DNA of 41,642 nucleotides, from IMG/VR virus record IMGVR_UViG_3300044834_000025, positions 1-41,642 of that record; one strand, 5' to 3'. Below the pieces are notes generated by a model. That model did not search any database and had not been told where the DNA came from. It saw only the letters and a list, made by a program, of their open reading frames with translations. The stretch is from a virus. The translations under genes were made by a program, and so were the position numbers. Shown in pieces: positions 23,140-29,389 of the stretch (position 1 is its first letter; every line of letters starts with the position of its first letter).

Positions 23140-23176
23140 AAAGCGCCCCGCTCACAACTCGCGAGCGGGGCGCTTT
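23140..23176. terminator. bidirectional terminator between late and early blocks
   Basis: AAAGCGCCCCGCTC (23140-23153) pairs perfectly with GAGCGGGGCGCTTT (23163-23176) across a 9-nt loop. The stem begins with AAA and ends with TTT, giving short T runs in both directions. It sits between the converging + late operon and the - operon ending at 23188. Confidence 0.88.
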
Positions 23177-23187
23177 GCGTTGCGGCT

Positions 23188-23490
23188 CTACCAGCGGCCG
23201 CCAGCGATCGCTTCACGCATCTGCGCGAAGCTCTTGCGCGCGGCGTCCTGCATCTCGTCGCTCTTGCGGTGGCGGAGGAAGTCGCCGCTGTCTTCGACGT
23301 ACCAGCGGCCGAGCTTGCTGCGGACCCATTCGCCCAGCTCGTCGCGGCTGAGGCTCACGTCGTTGGCCGCGACCACGACCGCGCGCAGAACACGCGGCTG
23401 GGTGGACGGCCGCACGAACTCGAACTCGCCGCTGAAGCCGTAGCCAGTAGTCTCCATCTCTGCCTGCAGGTCTTCCACGGTGACGCTCAT
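23188..23490 (-). CDS. hypothetical protein
   Basis: 100-residue protein, alpha/beta, with FSGEFEFVRPSTQPRVLRAVVVAANDV and LSRDELGEWVRSKLGRWYVEDSGDFLRHRKSDEMQ. It ends the three-gene - operon that starts at 23866. The ATG overlaps the upstream stop (ATGA). No family recognised; small early protein of unknown role. Confidence 0.65.
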   Translation of the reverse strand: MSVTVEDLQAEMETTGYGFSGEFEFVRPSTQPRVLRAVVVAANDVSLSRDELGEWVRSKLGRWYVEDSGDFLRHRKSDEMQDAARKSFAQMREAIAGGRW

Positions 23491-23690
23491 CGGTTGGCCT
23501 CCTCAGCCGCTGCGAACAGGCGGTCGCGCCGTGCAACCGCTTCTTGGTAAAGCTGCTCGGCCCGCTCGCGGTGCGCGAGAAGCCGCGGGTGACGCGCGGA
23601 CGAGGCCAGGTTGACCGCGCGCTCTGCAGTCTCAAGGACCCACACAGCGTCCGCGCGCTCTAGCGTAAGGCTGATCTGCGAGTCGCTCAT
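23487..23690 (-). CDS. hypothetical small helical protein
   Basis: 67-residue protein predicted almost all helical (LERADAVWVLETAERAVNLA, LLAHRERAEQLYQEAVARRD). The frame is open upstream, but ATG 23690 is chosen because it begins a protein-like sequence (MSDSQISLTLERA) and overlaps the upstream stop by one base (TGATG). Function unknown. Confidence 0.65.
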   Translation of the reverse strand: MSDSQISLTLERADAVWVLETAERAVNLASSARHPRLLAHRERAEQLYQEAVARRDRLFAAAEEANR

Positions 23691-23866
23691 CAGTCTCTCC
23701 AGTCTTCGTCGTGGTCCCAGTTCTCCATGGCCAGCTCGTCGTCCAGGCAGGGCCCGCAGGGCTCGCCGTTCGGCCGCGCTGGGTGGCCGGCGCTGCAGTA
23801 GACCAGGCCGCCGCGAATCTCGCCGCGCTGGTCGGCCGCCTTCAGCTCTTGCTCTCTTGTGTTCAT
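23690..23866 (-). CDS. small Cys-containing protein, leaderless start
   Basis: 58-residue protein with YCSAGHPARPNGEPCGPC, a Cys/His cluster (C-x3-H, C-x2-C) that could bind zinc, and an acidic end rich in Asp, Glu and Trp. The ATG at 23866 lies only 6 nt after the -10 box TATGCT (23878-23873), so transcription likely starts at or next to the start codon, giving a leaderless mRNA, common in actinobacteria. First gene of a three-gene operon. Confidence 0.65.
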   Translation of the reverse strand: MNTREQELKAADQRGEIRGGLVYCSAGHPARPNGEPCGPCLDDELAMENWDHDEDWRD

Positions 23867-23872
23867 GACGAA

Positions 23873-23902
23873 AGCATAGCACGGCTGCAGGCCCCGGCCA
23901 TA
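23873..23902 (-). promoter_or_regulatory. leaderless promoter of the 23866-23188 operon
   Basis: The -10 is TATGCT (23878-23873), preceded by GCAGCCGTGC, a stretch nearly shared with the promoter at 27296 (GCAGCCGTGCG before TATACT). The -35 is poor. An 18-bp palindrome partly overlaps the -35 zone, so an activator or repressor may control it. Confidence 0.55.
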
Positions 23903-23917
23903 GGCCAAAGGGCCTAT
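23900..23917. promoter_or_regulatory. palindromic operator candidate
   Basis: ATAGGCC (23900-23906), AAAG, GGCCTAT (23911-23917) is a perfect inverted repeat. It lies between the leftward promoter at 23878 and the rightward small ORF at 23925, where a dimeric repressor would control either or both. As RNA it could also form a 7-bp hairpin. Confidence 0.5.
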
Positions 23918-23924
23918 CTTCAAG

Positions 23925-24032
23925 ATGGCCCAGAATGACTATGGTCAGCCCGCGGCCAGGCGTGCTAATCTACGTCCAGCAGCAAGACCGGAGATCAGCT
24001 CGAACGGAGCCAGACCGGAGATCGGCTGCTAG
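23925..24032 (+). CDS. possible tiny protein with ARPEI repeats
   Basis: 35-residue ORF from ATG 23925 (MAQNDYGQPAARRANLRP onwards). A 27-bp direct repeat (AGACCGGAGATC at each start) encodes two in-frame ARPEI copies. No ribosome binding site is visible; it would need leaderless translation. The open frame and the in-frame repeat make it plausible, but the region could equally be regulatory DNA with CCGGAGATC sites. Confidence 0.3.
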   Translation: MAQNDYGQPAARRANLRPAARPEISSNGARPEIGC

Positions 24033-24317
24033 AAGCGCCGGAGCAAACCGCCGGTGGGCCCGTAACGGAGGCGCACGTCGGGGACGCGGAGCGCGGGCGA
24101 CATTCCCCGCGAATCAGCGAAGGCGCGCAGCGAGCGGAACGTCGCGCTCGCGAGCTGGGCCGCATGGCGCGGGGCCTACTCCGCCCGCTCGTCGGAACAG
24201 GAGCCGGACGTGCGGGCCCAGCTCATCAAGCAAGGCCGAGAGGTTGGCGAACCGCAAAGGCGGGGAAGGCCAGCCGCGGGACGAGAAGCACCGGCGGCCC
24301 CGCAGCTCTCGGCCTTC
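24033..24317. other. region without a convincing gene
   Basis: Open frames exist (for example + from GTG 23935, and frame 0 from about 24063), but none has a ribosome binding site or a balanced protein composition; they read as Arg/Ala-rich shadows. Besides CCGGAG-type repeats near its left edge, I see no clear structure. It precedes a compact promoter at 24318. Confidence 0.4.
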
Positions 24318-24346
24318 TTGCATGTTCGGCCGCGGCGCGCTAGCAT
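24318..24346 (+). promoter_or_regulatory. sigma70-like promoter
   Basis: TTGCAT (24318-24323), 17-nt spacer, TAGCAT (24341-24346). The predicted start of transcription is near 24352, just ahead of the GGAGG ribosome binding site of the small gene at 24369. Confidence 0.7.
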
Positions 24347-24368
24347 TGCCGCTGGAGGTGATGCCCTG

Positions 24369-24506
24369 ATGGATCCGCTGACGATTGTGCGAGTCTGCTT
24401 CGACGACGGCGCGACGCAGTGCGTACTTGCTGGCGACGTGCGGTGGCAGAGCAACGACGACGTCACGTGGCCAGAGGTCGACGGTCGCCGCGTGACGGTC
24501 CTGTAG
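24369..24506 (+). CDS. 45-residue protein in its own transcription unit
   Basis: Starts at ATG 24369 behind GGAGG. The sequence (MDPLTIVRVCFDDGATQCVL, then AGDVRWQSNDDVTWPEVDGR) looks like a compact beta protein. It is the only + gene inside the leftward block and has its own promoter (24318) and terminator (24518-24553), so the unit is about 200 nt. Independent expression suggests a regulator or host-takeover protein, but no family is recognised. Confidence 0.7.
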   Translation: MDPLTIVRVCFDDGATQCVLAGDVRWQSNDDVTWPEVDGRRVTVL

Positions 24507-24517
24507 TCGCAAAGCGA

Positions 24518-24553
24518 AGAGGCCCAGCTCCGCGCAACTGGAGCTGGGCCTCT
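24518..24553. terminator. bidirectional terminator
   Basis: AGAGGCCCAGCTCC (24518-24531) pairs perfectly over 14 bp with GGAGCTGGGCCTCT (24540-24553) across an 8-nt loop. It separates the + mini-gene from the - gene ending at 24566. Confidence 0.88.
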
Positions 24554-24565
24554 GGCTTGTGGTGG

Positions 24566-24841
24566 CTAGCTGCTGGCGGAACTCCGCCCTCCGCCGACGA
24601 GCGCGCGCGTGACGAGCACCGCCACGAGCGACGGCACGAACCCAAGCTCTGGGATCGCTGGGACGAACTCGTGAAGGTAGTCGGTCCCCACCATCACGAT
24701 CAGCGGCGAGATGACGATGGCCAAGACGATCATCCCGAGCAACGCCGTTCCCGCAACTCCCGCGCCGAGCGCGTTGCGCGCGGCACGCTTGCGACGCCGA
24801 GCCGGTCCGCTGACCGGGACGCCGATGTACTTTCCATCCAT
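24566..24841 (-). CDS. small two-span membrane protein
   Basis: 91-residue protein. A basic N-terminus (ARRRKRAARN) is followed by a hydrophobic helix (GTALLGMIVLAIVISPLIVMVG), a short loop (TDYLHEFVPAIPE) and a second helix (LGFVPSLVAVLVTRALVG). Positive residues at the start predict the N-terminus inside. AAGGAGGCAGC precedes ATG 24841. It stands between two terminator-like hairpins. Possible superinfection-exclusion or membrane-modifying role, inferred only from position and topology. Confidence 0.7.
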   Translation of the reverse strand: MDGKYIGVPVSGPARRRKRAARNALGAGVAGTALLGMIVLAIVISPLIVMVGTDYLHEFVPAIPELGFVPSLVAVLVTRALVGGGRSSASS

Positions 24842-24906
24842 GCTGCCTCCTTGTCCGTGTGGTCCGCGCAACGAGCACCGGCGACCTTCACCCTCCCACT
24901 CGCTGC

Positions 24907-24925
24907 GCGCGCCACACGGGCGCGC
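24907..24925 (-). terminator. hairpin after the secreted protein gene
   Basis: GCGCGCC (24907-24913), loop ACACG, GGCGCGC (24919-24925): a 7-bp GC stem 8 nt beyond the stop of the gene at 24933. No T tract, so possibly a partial terminator. Confidence 0.5.
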
Positions 24926-24932
24926 TGGTGCC

Positions 24933-25451
24933 TTACGTTCGCTTCCTGCCGGTGATCACCGCCGACACGCCTACCGCTGCGAGAGCGAGGGCCACGAGGC
25001 CGAGAGCGATCGCCTCAGACGACGCGCCCGTCAGTGCCGTCCCGCCGTTGCCCGGCGTGTTCTTCTTCGGGCCGTGCGCGGGCGCGGGGCTCGGCGACTC
25101 ACTGGGCGCCGGCGTCGGGCTTGGCGTCGGCGAAACCGACGGGCTCGGCGACGGGCTCGGGCTCGCCTGCGCAGGCGGGCATGGGTGCTCCGCGTCGACG
25201 ATGAAGTCAACGCGGCCGTCATGCTCGTGCTTCGGCGCGCCGGTCTCCTCGTCGATGTGGGCCGAGGGGTTCGCCGTCGTGATGATGCTGTACCCCGCGT
25301 GCGTGTTCCCGCCCGTGGCGGATCCGACGGGGTGACAGATGGTCGTCTTGGGCTGCTTCGCGAGAGCCGCACCGCTGCCGAAGCCGATGAACCCCGCGAG
25401 CGCAGCCGCAAGAGCAACGACCAACGTCGCCCCCCTGAGCTTGCTCCTCAT
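24933..25451 (-). CDS. secreted, cell-wall-type protein with sortase-like C-terminus
   Basis: 172-residue protein. Signal peptide MRSKLRGATLVVALAAALAG with a cleavage site near ALAK. The mature domain starts KTTICHPVGSATGG and has several His residues (THAGY, HIDEETGAPKHEHDG, EHPC), resembling the short ICH-x(n)-H domain of actinobacterial exported proteins. A Pro-Ser repeat (SPSPSPSPSVSPTPSPTPAP) spans the wall, then GGTALTGASS, a hydrophobic helix and RKRT: the layout of a sortase substrate, although the LPxTG box is replaced by a weaker ALTG. GAAGGAGGTACAGC precedes ATG 25451. It may alter the host surface; it is likely a moron acquired from an actinobacterium. Confidence 0.68.
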   Translation of the reverse strand: MRSKLRGATLVVALAAALAGFIGFGSGAALAKQPKTTICHPVGSATGGNTHAGYSIITTANPSAHIDEETGAPKHEHDGRVDFIVDAEHPCPPAQASPSPSPSPSVSPTPSPTPAPSESPSPAPAHGPKKNTPGNGGTALTGASSEAIALGLVALALAAVGVSAVITGRKRT

Positions 25452-25522
25452 GCTGTACCTCCTTCTGGCCTTCCCGGTCGCCGTCCGGAGTGCCGTTCTG
25501 GGCCCTGTGGAGGCCCGTGTGA

Positions 25523-25542
25523 CCTCGGGCTCGTGCCCGAGG
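25523..25542 (-). terminator. hairpin at the end of the 27193-25573 operon
   Basis: CCTCGGGC (25523-25530), loop TCGT, GCCCGAGG (25535-25542): an 8-bp perfect stem 30 nt past the last gene of the operon. No T tract. Confidence 0.55.
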
Positions 25543-25572
25543 GCGCTACTGCTGGCGGTGCGAGAACGAGGC

Positions 25573-25770
25573 TCAGAAGGCCTCTTTCGGCACCGTGCCG
25601 GACGTGCAGCCAGGGCACGCTGCCTTGGCCTCCGGCGTGTCCTCGTGCGTCCACGCATGGGTGACGCTGCCGCCACCGTTGGGGAGCCGCTTGTCTGGCG
25701 GCGCCGTTCGCTCGTGGTAGACGGTTCGCCCGCCGTCAGCGCCCAGCTCGATCGCTGTTCGCAACGCCAT
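25573..25770 (-). CDS. hypothetical small protein with CxxC
   Basis: 65-residue protein with a polar N-terminal half (TVYHERTAPPDKRLPNGGGS) and CPGC near the end, a possible half zinc site. ATG 25770 is preceded by GGGAGGTGAGAGCG; a GTG at 25779 in frame overlaps that site and is less likely. It overlaps the upstream gene by 35 nt. Last gene of the operon. Function unknown. Confidence 0.6.
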   Translation of the reverse strand: MALRTAIELGADGGRTVYHERTAPPDKRLPNGGGSVTHAWTHEDTPEAKAACPGCTSGTVPKEAF

Positions 25771-25909
25771 CGCTCTCACCTCCCGCCCTGTCGCGGGCCA
25801 GCGCCTGGAGAGCGCTGACTGACACGTCGGGGACGATCACGTCAGCCGCCTCGCGCGCCAGCTCCAGCCGCCGCCAGAAGTCGTCGCCCATGCCGCGTTG
25901 CTCACGCAT
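25736..25909 (-). CDS. hypothetical small protein
   Basis: 57-residue ORF from ATG 25909: MREQRGMGDDFWRRLELARE, then AADVIVPDVSVSALQALARD. The first two thirds are predicted helical. The start overlaps the upstream stop by 8 nt, and the 3' end overlaps the next gene. The good fit in the overlap chain is the main support. Confidence 0.55.
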   Translation of the reverse strand: MREQRGMGDDFWRRLELAREAADVIVPDVSVSALQALARDRAGGESDGVANSDRAGR

Positions 25910-26204
25910 TGAGGCTCACCTCCGCGACCGTTTCCTCGTCGACCAGGCCGGCGCTGACCAGCTCGTCCAGCACCTTGCTCTGCGTCACCAGCTTCTGCAG
26001 CCGCTCGATGTCGATCACGACTCGCGACTCGCTGATGCGCGGGCCGCCGCGGTACTGCGGTGTCCAGTACGTGTCAGCTCCGAGCGACGCTGCGACCTTC
26101 CGCATACGCTCTTCCGTTGCGCCCTTCGCGGCGCGCTCCGCCGCTTCCTCTGCGTCCCAGCGCGCTCCGCTGAAGACTTGCTTGCTGCACTGACGATCGC
26201 TCAT
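25902..26204 (-). CDS. hypothetical helical protein
   Basis: 100-residue protein. It starts with a helix rich in Ala, Glu and Arg (RWDAEEAAERAAKGATEERM), has a short beta part (ADTYWTPQYRGGPRISESRVVID) and ends with helices (IERLQKLVTQSKVLDELVSA). No motif recognised. ATG 26204 overlaps the upstream stop (ATGA). Confidence 0.65.
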   Translation of the reverse strand: MSDRQCSKQVFSGARWDAEEAAERAAKGATEERMRKVAASLGADTYWTPQYRGGPRISESRVVIDIERLQKLVTQSKVLDELVSAGLVDEETVAEVSLNA

Positions 26205-26389
26205 GACTTCTCCTCGTCCGGCCGCGGCGGAACCGCGAGCCTTGTCCTGAAGCTGAGACCTGTACCCGGCAGCGATGCCGACGCGCGAACGTCGCTGCGC
26301 CCGCCGATGCTGAACGGGCCGACCTTCACGCGGATGCCGCGACGCGACACCGTGAACGGGCCGAGCCGCTTAGCCCAACGCCAGCTCAC
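26201..26389 (-). CDS. DUF4236-like small protein
   Basis: 62-residue protein with RLGPFTVSRRGIRVKVGPFS, a glycine-spaced beta pattern, and SLPGTGLSFRTRL. These match the short DUF4236 domain (SxxG...vGp.G...SLPGTGLSYR), known in bacteria and some phages, function unknown. The ATG overlaps the upstream stop (ATGA). The match is by motif memory. Confidence 0.6.
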   Translation of the reverse strand: MSWRWAKRLGPFTVSRRGIRVKVGPFSIGGRSDVRASASLPGTGLSFRTRLAVPPRPDEEKS

Positions 26390-26718
26390 TTGAACACCGC
26401 CGCGGCCATCTTGCGGTCGGGCACGTCGCCCTCGACACGCGCGACCTCGCCCAGTGCGTCGTACTCAACGACGCCGACGACGGTGTAGCGGCCGAGCAGC
26501 GCGCCTGTCTGGTCGTGCCGGACGGCAGCCATGTGGCCGATCGCAACGCCGCTCAGGACGCCGCTGCTGATGAGGACGCGCGTGGGGCGTGTCCGCTCGG
26601 GCTTGCTCATGATGTACGCCACCGAGCCGCCCATCCACCCCTGCCCGAACTGTGCGGTCTCGGGCAGAAGCGGATGGAAGCGGTCGTCCAGCGGCGCGAT
26701 GTGGAAGGTGTCGTTCAT
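26386..26718 (-). CDS. hypothetical beta-rich protein
   Basis: 110-residue protein with IAPLDDRFHPLLPETAQ, RVLISSGVLSGVAIGHMAAV, LGRYTVVGVVEYDALGEVAR. The alternating hydrophobic pattern suggests a small beta barrel. No family recognised. Starts at ATG 26718, overlapping the stop of the upstream gene. Confidence 0.62.
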   Translation of the reverse strand: MNDTFHIAPLDDRFHPLLPETAQFGQGWMGGSVAYIMSKPERTRPTRVLISSGVLSGVAIGHMAAVRHDQTGALLGRYTVVGVVEYDALGEVARVEGDVPDRKMAAAVFK

Positions 26719-26993
26719 GCGAGCCTCTCTCCCCTGATGCTGCCCTCGCGAGCGATCACCGCGAGCGGGCTGTCGTGGAGGGCGCGGACTGCTGGGCCAT
26801 GCGAGTCGCTGCTGACCCAGTTGCCGTAGCCGTCAGCGACGCGCGTCAGGTTGCGCTCTGGCGCGGGTTCGCTGCGGTCGTCCTCGTCGATGTCGGCGTC
26901 CCATGCCCACTCGGACTGGGGCTGCACGCCGTTGGGCAGTGGCTCGTTCCACGCCATGTACGCGCGGTCCGCTGCCTCGCGGATGTTCCTCAA
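26715..26993 (-). CDS. hypothetical protein, TTG start
   Basis: 92-residue acidic protein (MRNIREAADRAYMAWNEPLP, an ADIDEDDRSEP segment, VADGYGNWVSSDSHGPAVRA). The start is a TTG at 26993 with AGGAAGGAGCTTCCG upstream and overlaps the preceding stop. No family recognised. Confidence 0.6.
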   Translation of the reverse strand: MRNIREAADRAYMAWNEPLPNGVQPQSEWAWDADIDEDDRSEPAPERNLTRVADGYGNWVSSDSHGPAVRALHDSPLAVIAREGSIRGERLA

Positions 26994-27193
26994 CGGAAGC
27001 TCCTTCCTGGCGAGCGCTGCTCGTCCATGTCGAGTCGCCGCGCCTTCTGTGGGATGCGGTCGACGGGCTTGCTGCTAGCCGTGCCGTCGGCGACGTGCTC
27101 CATGCAGAAGTCGTCAGCGACCTTGACTCCGCGCGAGTCGTTCCGCACGTAGCCCTGAACCGTTCCGTTCAGCGTGACCTCGCGGTACTGCAT
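26990..27193 (-). CDS. hypothetical small protein, first gene of operon
   Basis: 67-residue protein: MQYREVTLNGTVQGYVRNDS, VKVADDFCMEHVADG, and a basic end. AAGGAGCGAGG precedes ATG 27193; the frame is open further upstream to 27301 but the transcript from the 27296 promoter starts after that point. First gene of a seven-gene leftward operon of small proteins. Function unknown. Confidence 0.62.
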   Translation of the reverse strand: MQYREVTLNGTVQGYVRNDSRGVKVADDFCMEHVADGTASSKPVDRIPQKARRLDMDEQRSPGRSFR

Positions 27194-27290
27194 CCTCGCT
27201 CCTTCGTCCGAGCGGGCCCACCCGACTTGCCTCCTCAGCGAGCTTCCTGGCCGGAGCGTCTGGGCGGTGGGTCCCGCTTGCTGCAGGCAA

Positions 27291-27355
27291 AGTATACGCA
27301 CGGCTGCGACCGCTTGGCAACCCCTTTCGCGAGATTCCTATACGTGCAGCTCAGG
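27291..27355 (-). promoter_or_regulatory. strong leftward promoter with upstream element
   Basis: -35 TTGCCA (27320-27315), 18-nt spacer, -10 TATACT (27296-27291). The 42 nt from the -35 upstream (27314-27355) match the promoter region at 40475-40516 at 34 positions, including GCAGCTCAGG on the + strand. It drives the operon 27193-25573, with about a 90-nt leader. Confidence 0.82.
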
Positions 27356-27611
27356 GCACCTGTTTGGGCCGTCGAAGCACGTCGATGCGCTGCACCATGG
27401 CTAGCGGAACGTGCGTCGTGCAGCGGCCTTCGTCGTCGAGGCCAGGCTCGCTGACGACGGTCACGACTGGCTTGAGGCGGCGGAGCACGCCGTACGTCGT
27501 CACGGGATAAGCGTCCTTCCAGTCCCGCTCTGTCGACGTGTCGTGATCGCACCACGCGTCAAGCCAGTGGAGCGCGACCTCGTCGCCGAGCCGCGGCTTG
27601 CGTGCGGTCAT
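27351..27611 (-). CDS. hypothetical protein
   Basis: 86-residue protein beginning MTARKPRLGDEVALHWLDAW, with a beta-rich middle (VLRRLKPVVTVVSEPG). The start motif KPRLGDEV-x-L-x-W suggests a small SH3-like barrel. It is the last gene of the long operon from 40407; its stop overlaps the upstream element of the 27296 promoter. No family assigned. Confidence 0.62.
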   Translation of the reverse strand: MTARKPRLGDEVALHWLDAWCDHDTSTERDWKDAYPVTTYGVLRRLKPVVTVVSEPGLDDEGRCTTHVPLAMVQRIDVLRRPKQVP

Positions 27612-27808
27612 CGCTTCACCTCCAGCTCCGGAACACGTACCGTCCAGTCAGGCGCCGGCAGCGGTGGCCGCGGCGGGAACGGTGGTGGCGGATCGTCGGG
27701 GAGCGGGTCAAGCGGGCGGTCCGTCCAAGCGTGGAACGCGATGCCCAGCAAGAAGCCGATGCCGACGCCGATCGCCAGCGCCCAGACGAAGACCTCGCTC
27801 GCGGTCAT
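27608..27808 (-). CDS. small membrane protein with Pro-rich tail
   Basis: 66-residue protein: hydrophobic helix (VFVWALAIGVGIGFLLGIAF), then DRPLDPLPDDPPPPFPPRPP, a polyproline stretch, and a short beta-prone end. The ATG at 27808 overlaps the upstream stop. Predicted single-span membrane protein with a cytoplasmic Pro-rich tail. Role unknown. Confidence 0.65.
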   Translation of the reverse strand: MTASEVFVWALAIGVGIGFLLGIAFHAWTDRPLDPLPDDPPPPFPPRPPLPAPDWTVRVPELEVKR

Positions 27809-28032
27809 GACGTCTTCTCCCAAGGCGCGCGCGCAACGGTGAGCCCCGCGCGACGGCATCGCTTCACCCAGCGGCCGCGCGCTCCGCCGTCGTCCGTCTG
27901 CCCGCTGACCTGGACGGATCCGTCGCGGCGGTGCACGTAGGTCGTCGACGCGATGCCCTCAGCCTTCGCGAACCCCTTCGCGAGTGCCGCGCCCACGTCG
28001 CCGCCCTCCACTACAATCGTCACGCGCTTCAT
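27805..28032 (-). CDS. hypothetical small protein
   Basis: 75-residue protein: MKRVTIVVEGGDVGAALAKG, FAKAEGIASTTYVHRRDGSV, then a basic end (RGRWVKRCRRAGLTVARAPW). Alternating strand-helix pattern. Begins at ATG 28032, overlapping the thymidylate-synthase-like stop. No family recognised. Confidence 0.62.
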   Translation of the reverse strand: MKRVTIVVEGGDVGAALAKGFAKAEGIASTTYVHRRDGSVQVSGQTDDGGARGRWVKRCRRAGLTVARAPWEKTS

Positions 28033-28856
28033 GCTGCTCCCTCCTGCGGGTGGCCCGCCTTCCGGATGTACCAGCGGTCGGACTCGTCGGCAGAATAGAC
28101 GAGCTTCCCGTCGCCGATCGCGCGCGCCCACTCGAACGAGCGGAGCCCATGCGGGAGGTTGGGCCAGTCGGCCGTCGGGTAGGCGAGCTTCTCCGTCAGC
28201 TCCCAATGCTCCTCGTAGACGTGCAGGCTCGCCGCCTGGTGAACGTACAGGCCGACCGGCACGCCCAGCATGTTCGCGACCGTCGCTTGAAGCTGGCTGA
28301 AGACGAAGGCATCGTACGCGAGGCCATGCCACGCGTCGTTGGCCCGCATCGTCACGTGACAGTCGAGCTTCCCACGCCGCACCAGGAACTGGAGCTGCGT
28401 GGTGCAGGGGTAGTTCTTCACGCCCTCGATGCTGTCGCGCAGCGGATCCCAGACGGTGACGACGGCGCGCCGCGACTCCGGGTCCTCACGCAGCCGCCGG
28501 ATGACGAGGTCAAGCTGCGGCCGCACGCGCGGGCCGTACGCGCCGTGAAACGCGCCCTGGTCGGCGAAGTCGCGCAGGTGCGGGTTCACCGCGAACAGCG
28601 CCTCTGCGTCGCTGTACCCGCCCATCACCTGCAGCGCCTCAACGGCCGCAAGGTTAGTGGAGACGCCGCGGCCCGTGCCGATGGGGAGCATGGGCGCCTG
28701 CGCCGGGGCGATGAGCGTGACCGCGAGAAGCTCGCGCGTCAGCAGTCCTCGCGGTGACGCTTCCGCGCCGTGCGTCATCACCTGGTCGACGACGTCCACG
28801 TATCCCTCGATGAAGTCGTCGAGCCGCATCGTCAAGCCGTACGCGCTGCCGCTCAT
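28029..28856 (-). CDS. thymidylate synthase family enzyme, predicted dCMP-specific
   Basis: 275-residue enzyme of the ThyA fold. The catalytic Cys is in YPCTTQLQF (about residue 151). GKLDCHVTMRANDAWHGLAY aligns with the ThyA segment [20 protein letters not shown], keeping the phosphate-binding Arg and the Asp. The base-recognition Asn that follows LPF in ThyA is Asp here (AYDAF, about residue 181). That change is the hallmark of T4-type deoxycytidylate hydroxymethylase, and Asn-to-Asp mutants of ThyA accept dCMP. LHVYEEH supplies the His and Tyr of the sugar site. So it likely makes 5-hydroxymethyl- or 5-methyl-dCMP for modified phage DNA. It is in a tight operon with DUF1599-like, MazG-like and polymerase genes. 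Confidence 0.78.
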   Translation of the reverse strand: MSGSAYGLTMRLDDFIEGYVDVVDQVMTHGAEASPRGLLTRELLAVTLIAPAQAPMLPIGTGRGVSTNLAAVEALQVMGGYSDAEALFAVNPHLRDFADQGAFHGAYGPRVRPQLDLVIRRLREDPESRRAVVTVWDPLRDSIEGVKNYPCTTQLQFLVRRGKLDCHVTMRANDAWHGLAYDAFVFSQLQATVANMLGVPVGLYVHQAASLHVYEEHWELTEKLAYPTADWPNLPHGLRSFEWARAIGDGKLVYSADESDRWYIRKAGHPQEGAA

Positions 28857-29389
28857 TCGAACCCCCGTTGGATGTCACGCACGACCTCGGGCTCGTCGCC
28901 GCGAGCTTTGAGCCGCGCTGCCGCCGCGCGCGCACGTGCGCCGCGGTCGTCGATCGCTTCTGTCTTCAAGTTCTGCTCGTCAATGGGCGTACTGGGCGGC
29001 GCGTCCCAGTCGATGAACGTCGGCTCGCTGTCGCCGAACGCCGTGACCTCGACGCGGCCGCGCGCCTGAAGCTCGCTGCCGCGCTCTTGCTCGTCGAGCA
29101 TCGCCGCCAGGATCAGCAGGTAGTTCACCGCGTCGCCGATACGCTCCGCGATGGGCTCGCTCAACGACTCGCGTGTCTTGATGTAGTGGACGATGGCATC
29201 CCAGTGCTTGGAGAGGTAGACGTACAGCACCGCGATGGAGTCAACGCCGATGACGTCCGCGCCGCGCGCGAAGTTGCTGTTCACGTCCGCTTCGCCGCGG
29301 CTGTACTCCGTCCCCTTGTCGCGCATCACCGCGCGGCAGTGGTCCTCCAGAAACTTCTCGATGAACGCTGCCCGATCTTCCGCCTTCAC
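28853..29389 (-). CDS. DUF1599/Nmad1-like protein
   Basis: 178-residue protein. The core KGTEYSRGEADVNSNFARGA, KHWDAIVHYIKTRE and SEPIAERIGDAVNYLLILAA resembles DUF1599 (nucleotide modification associated domain 1), an alpha-helical family related to MazG that is linked to modified-nucleotide metabolism in phages. The last 60 residues are charged and disordered. GTG 29389 follows AAGGAGGAAGC and overlaps the upstream stop (GTGA). Its position between a dCMP-type synthase and a MazG-like gene supports a role in nucleotide handling. The precise substrate is unknown. Confidence 0.6.
   Translation of the reverse strand: MKAEDRAAFIEKFLEDHCRAVMRDKGTEYSRGEADVNSNFARGADVIGVDSIAVLYVYLSKHWDAIVHYIKTRESLSEPIAERIGDAVNYLLILAAMLDEQERGSELQARGRVEVTAFGDSEPTFIDWDAPPSTPIDEQNLKTEAIDDRGARARAAAARLKARGDEPEVVRDIQRGFE

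Noticed and set aside
23935-24369. Open frame of about 144 codons on the + strand
   Set aside because: Very Arg/Ser-rich translation, no ribosome binding site, and it runs over the clear promoter at 24318-24346.
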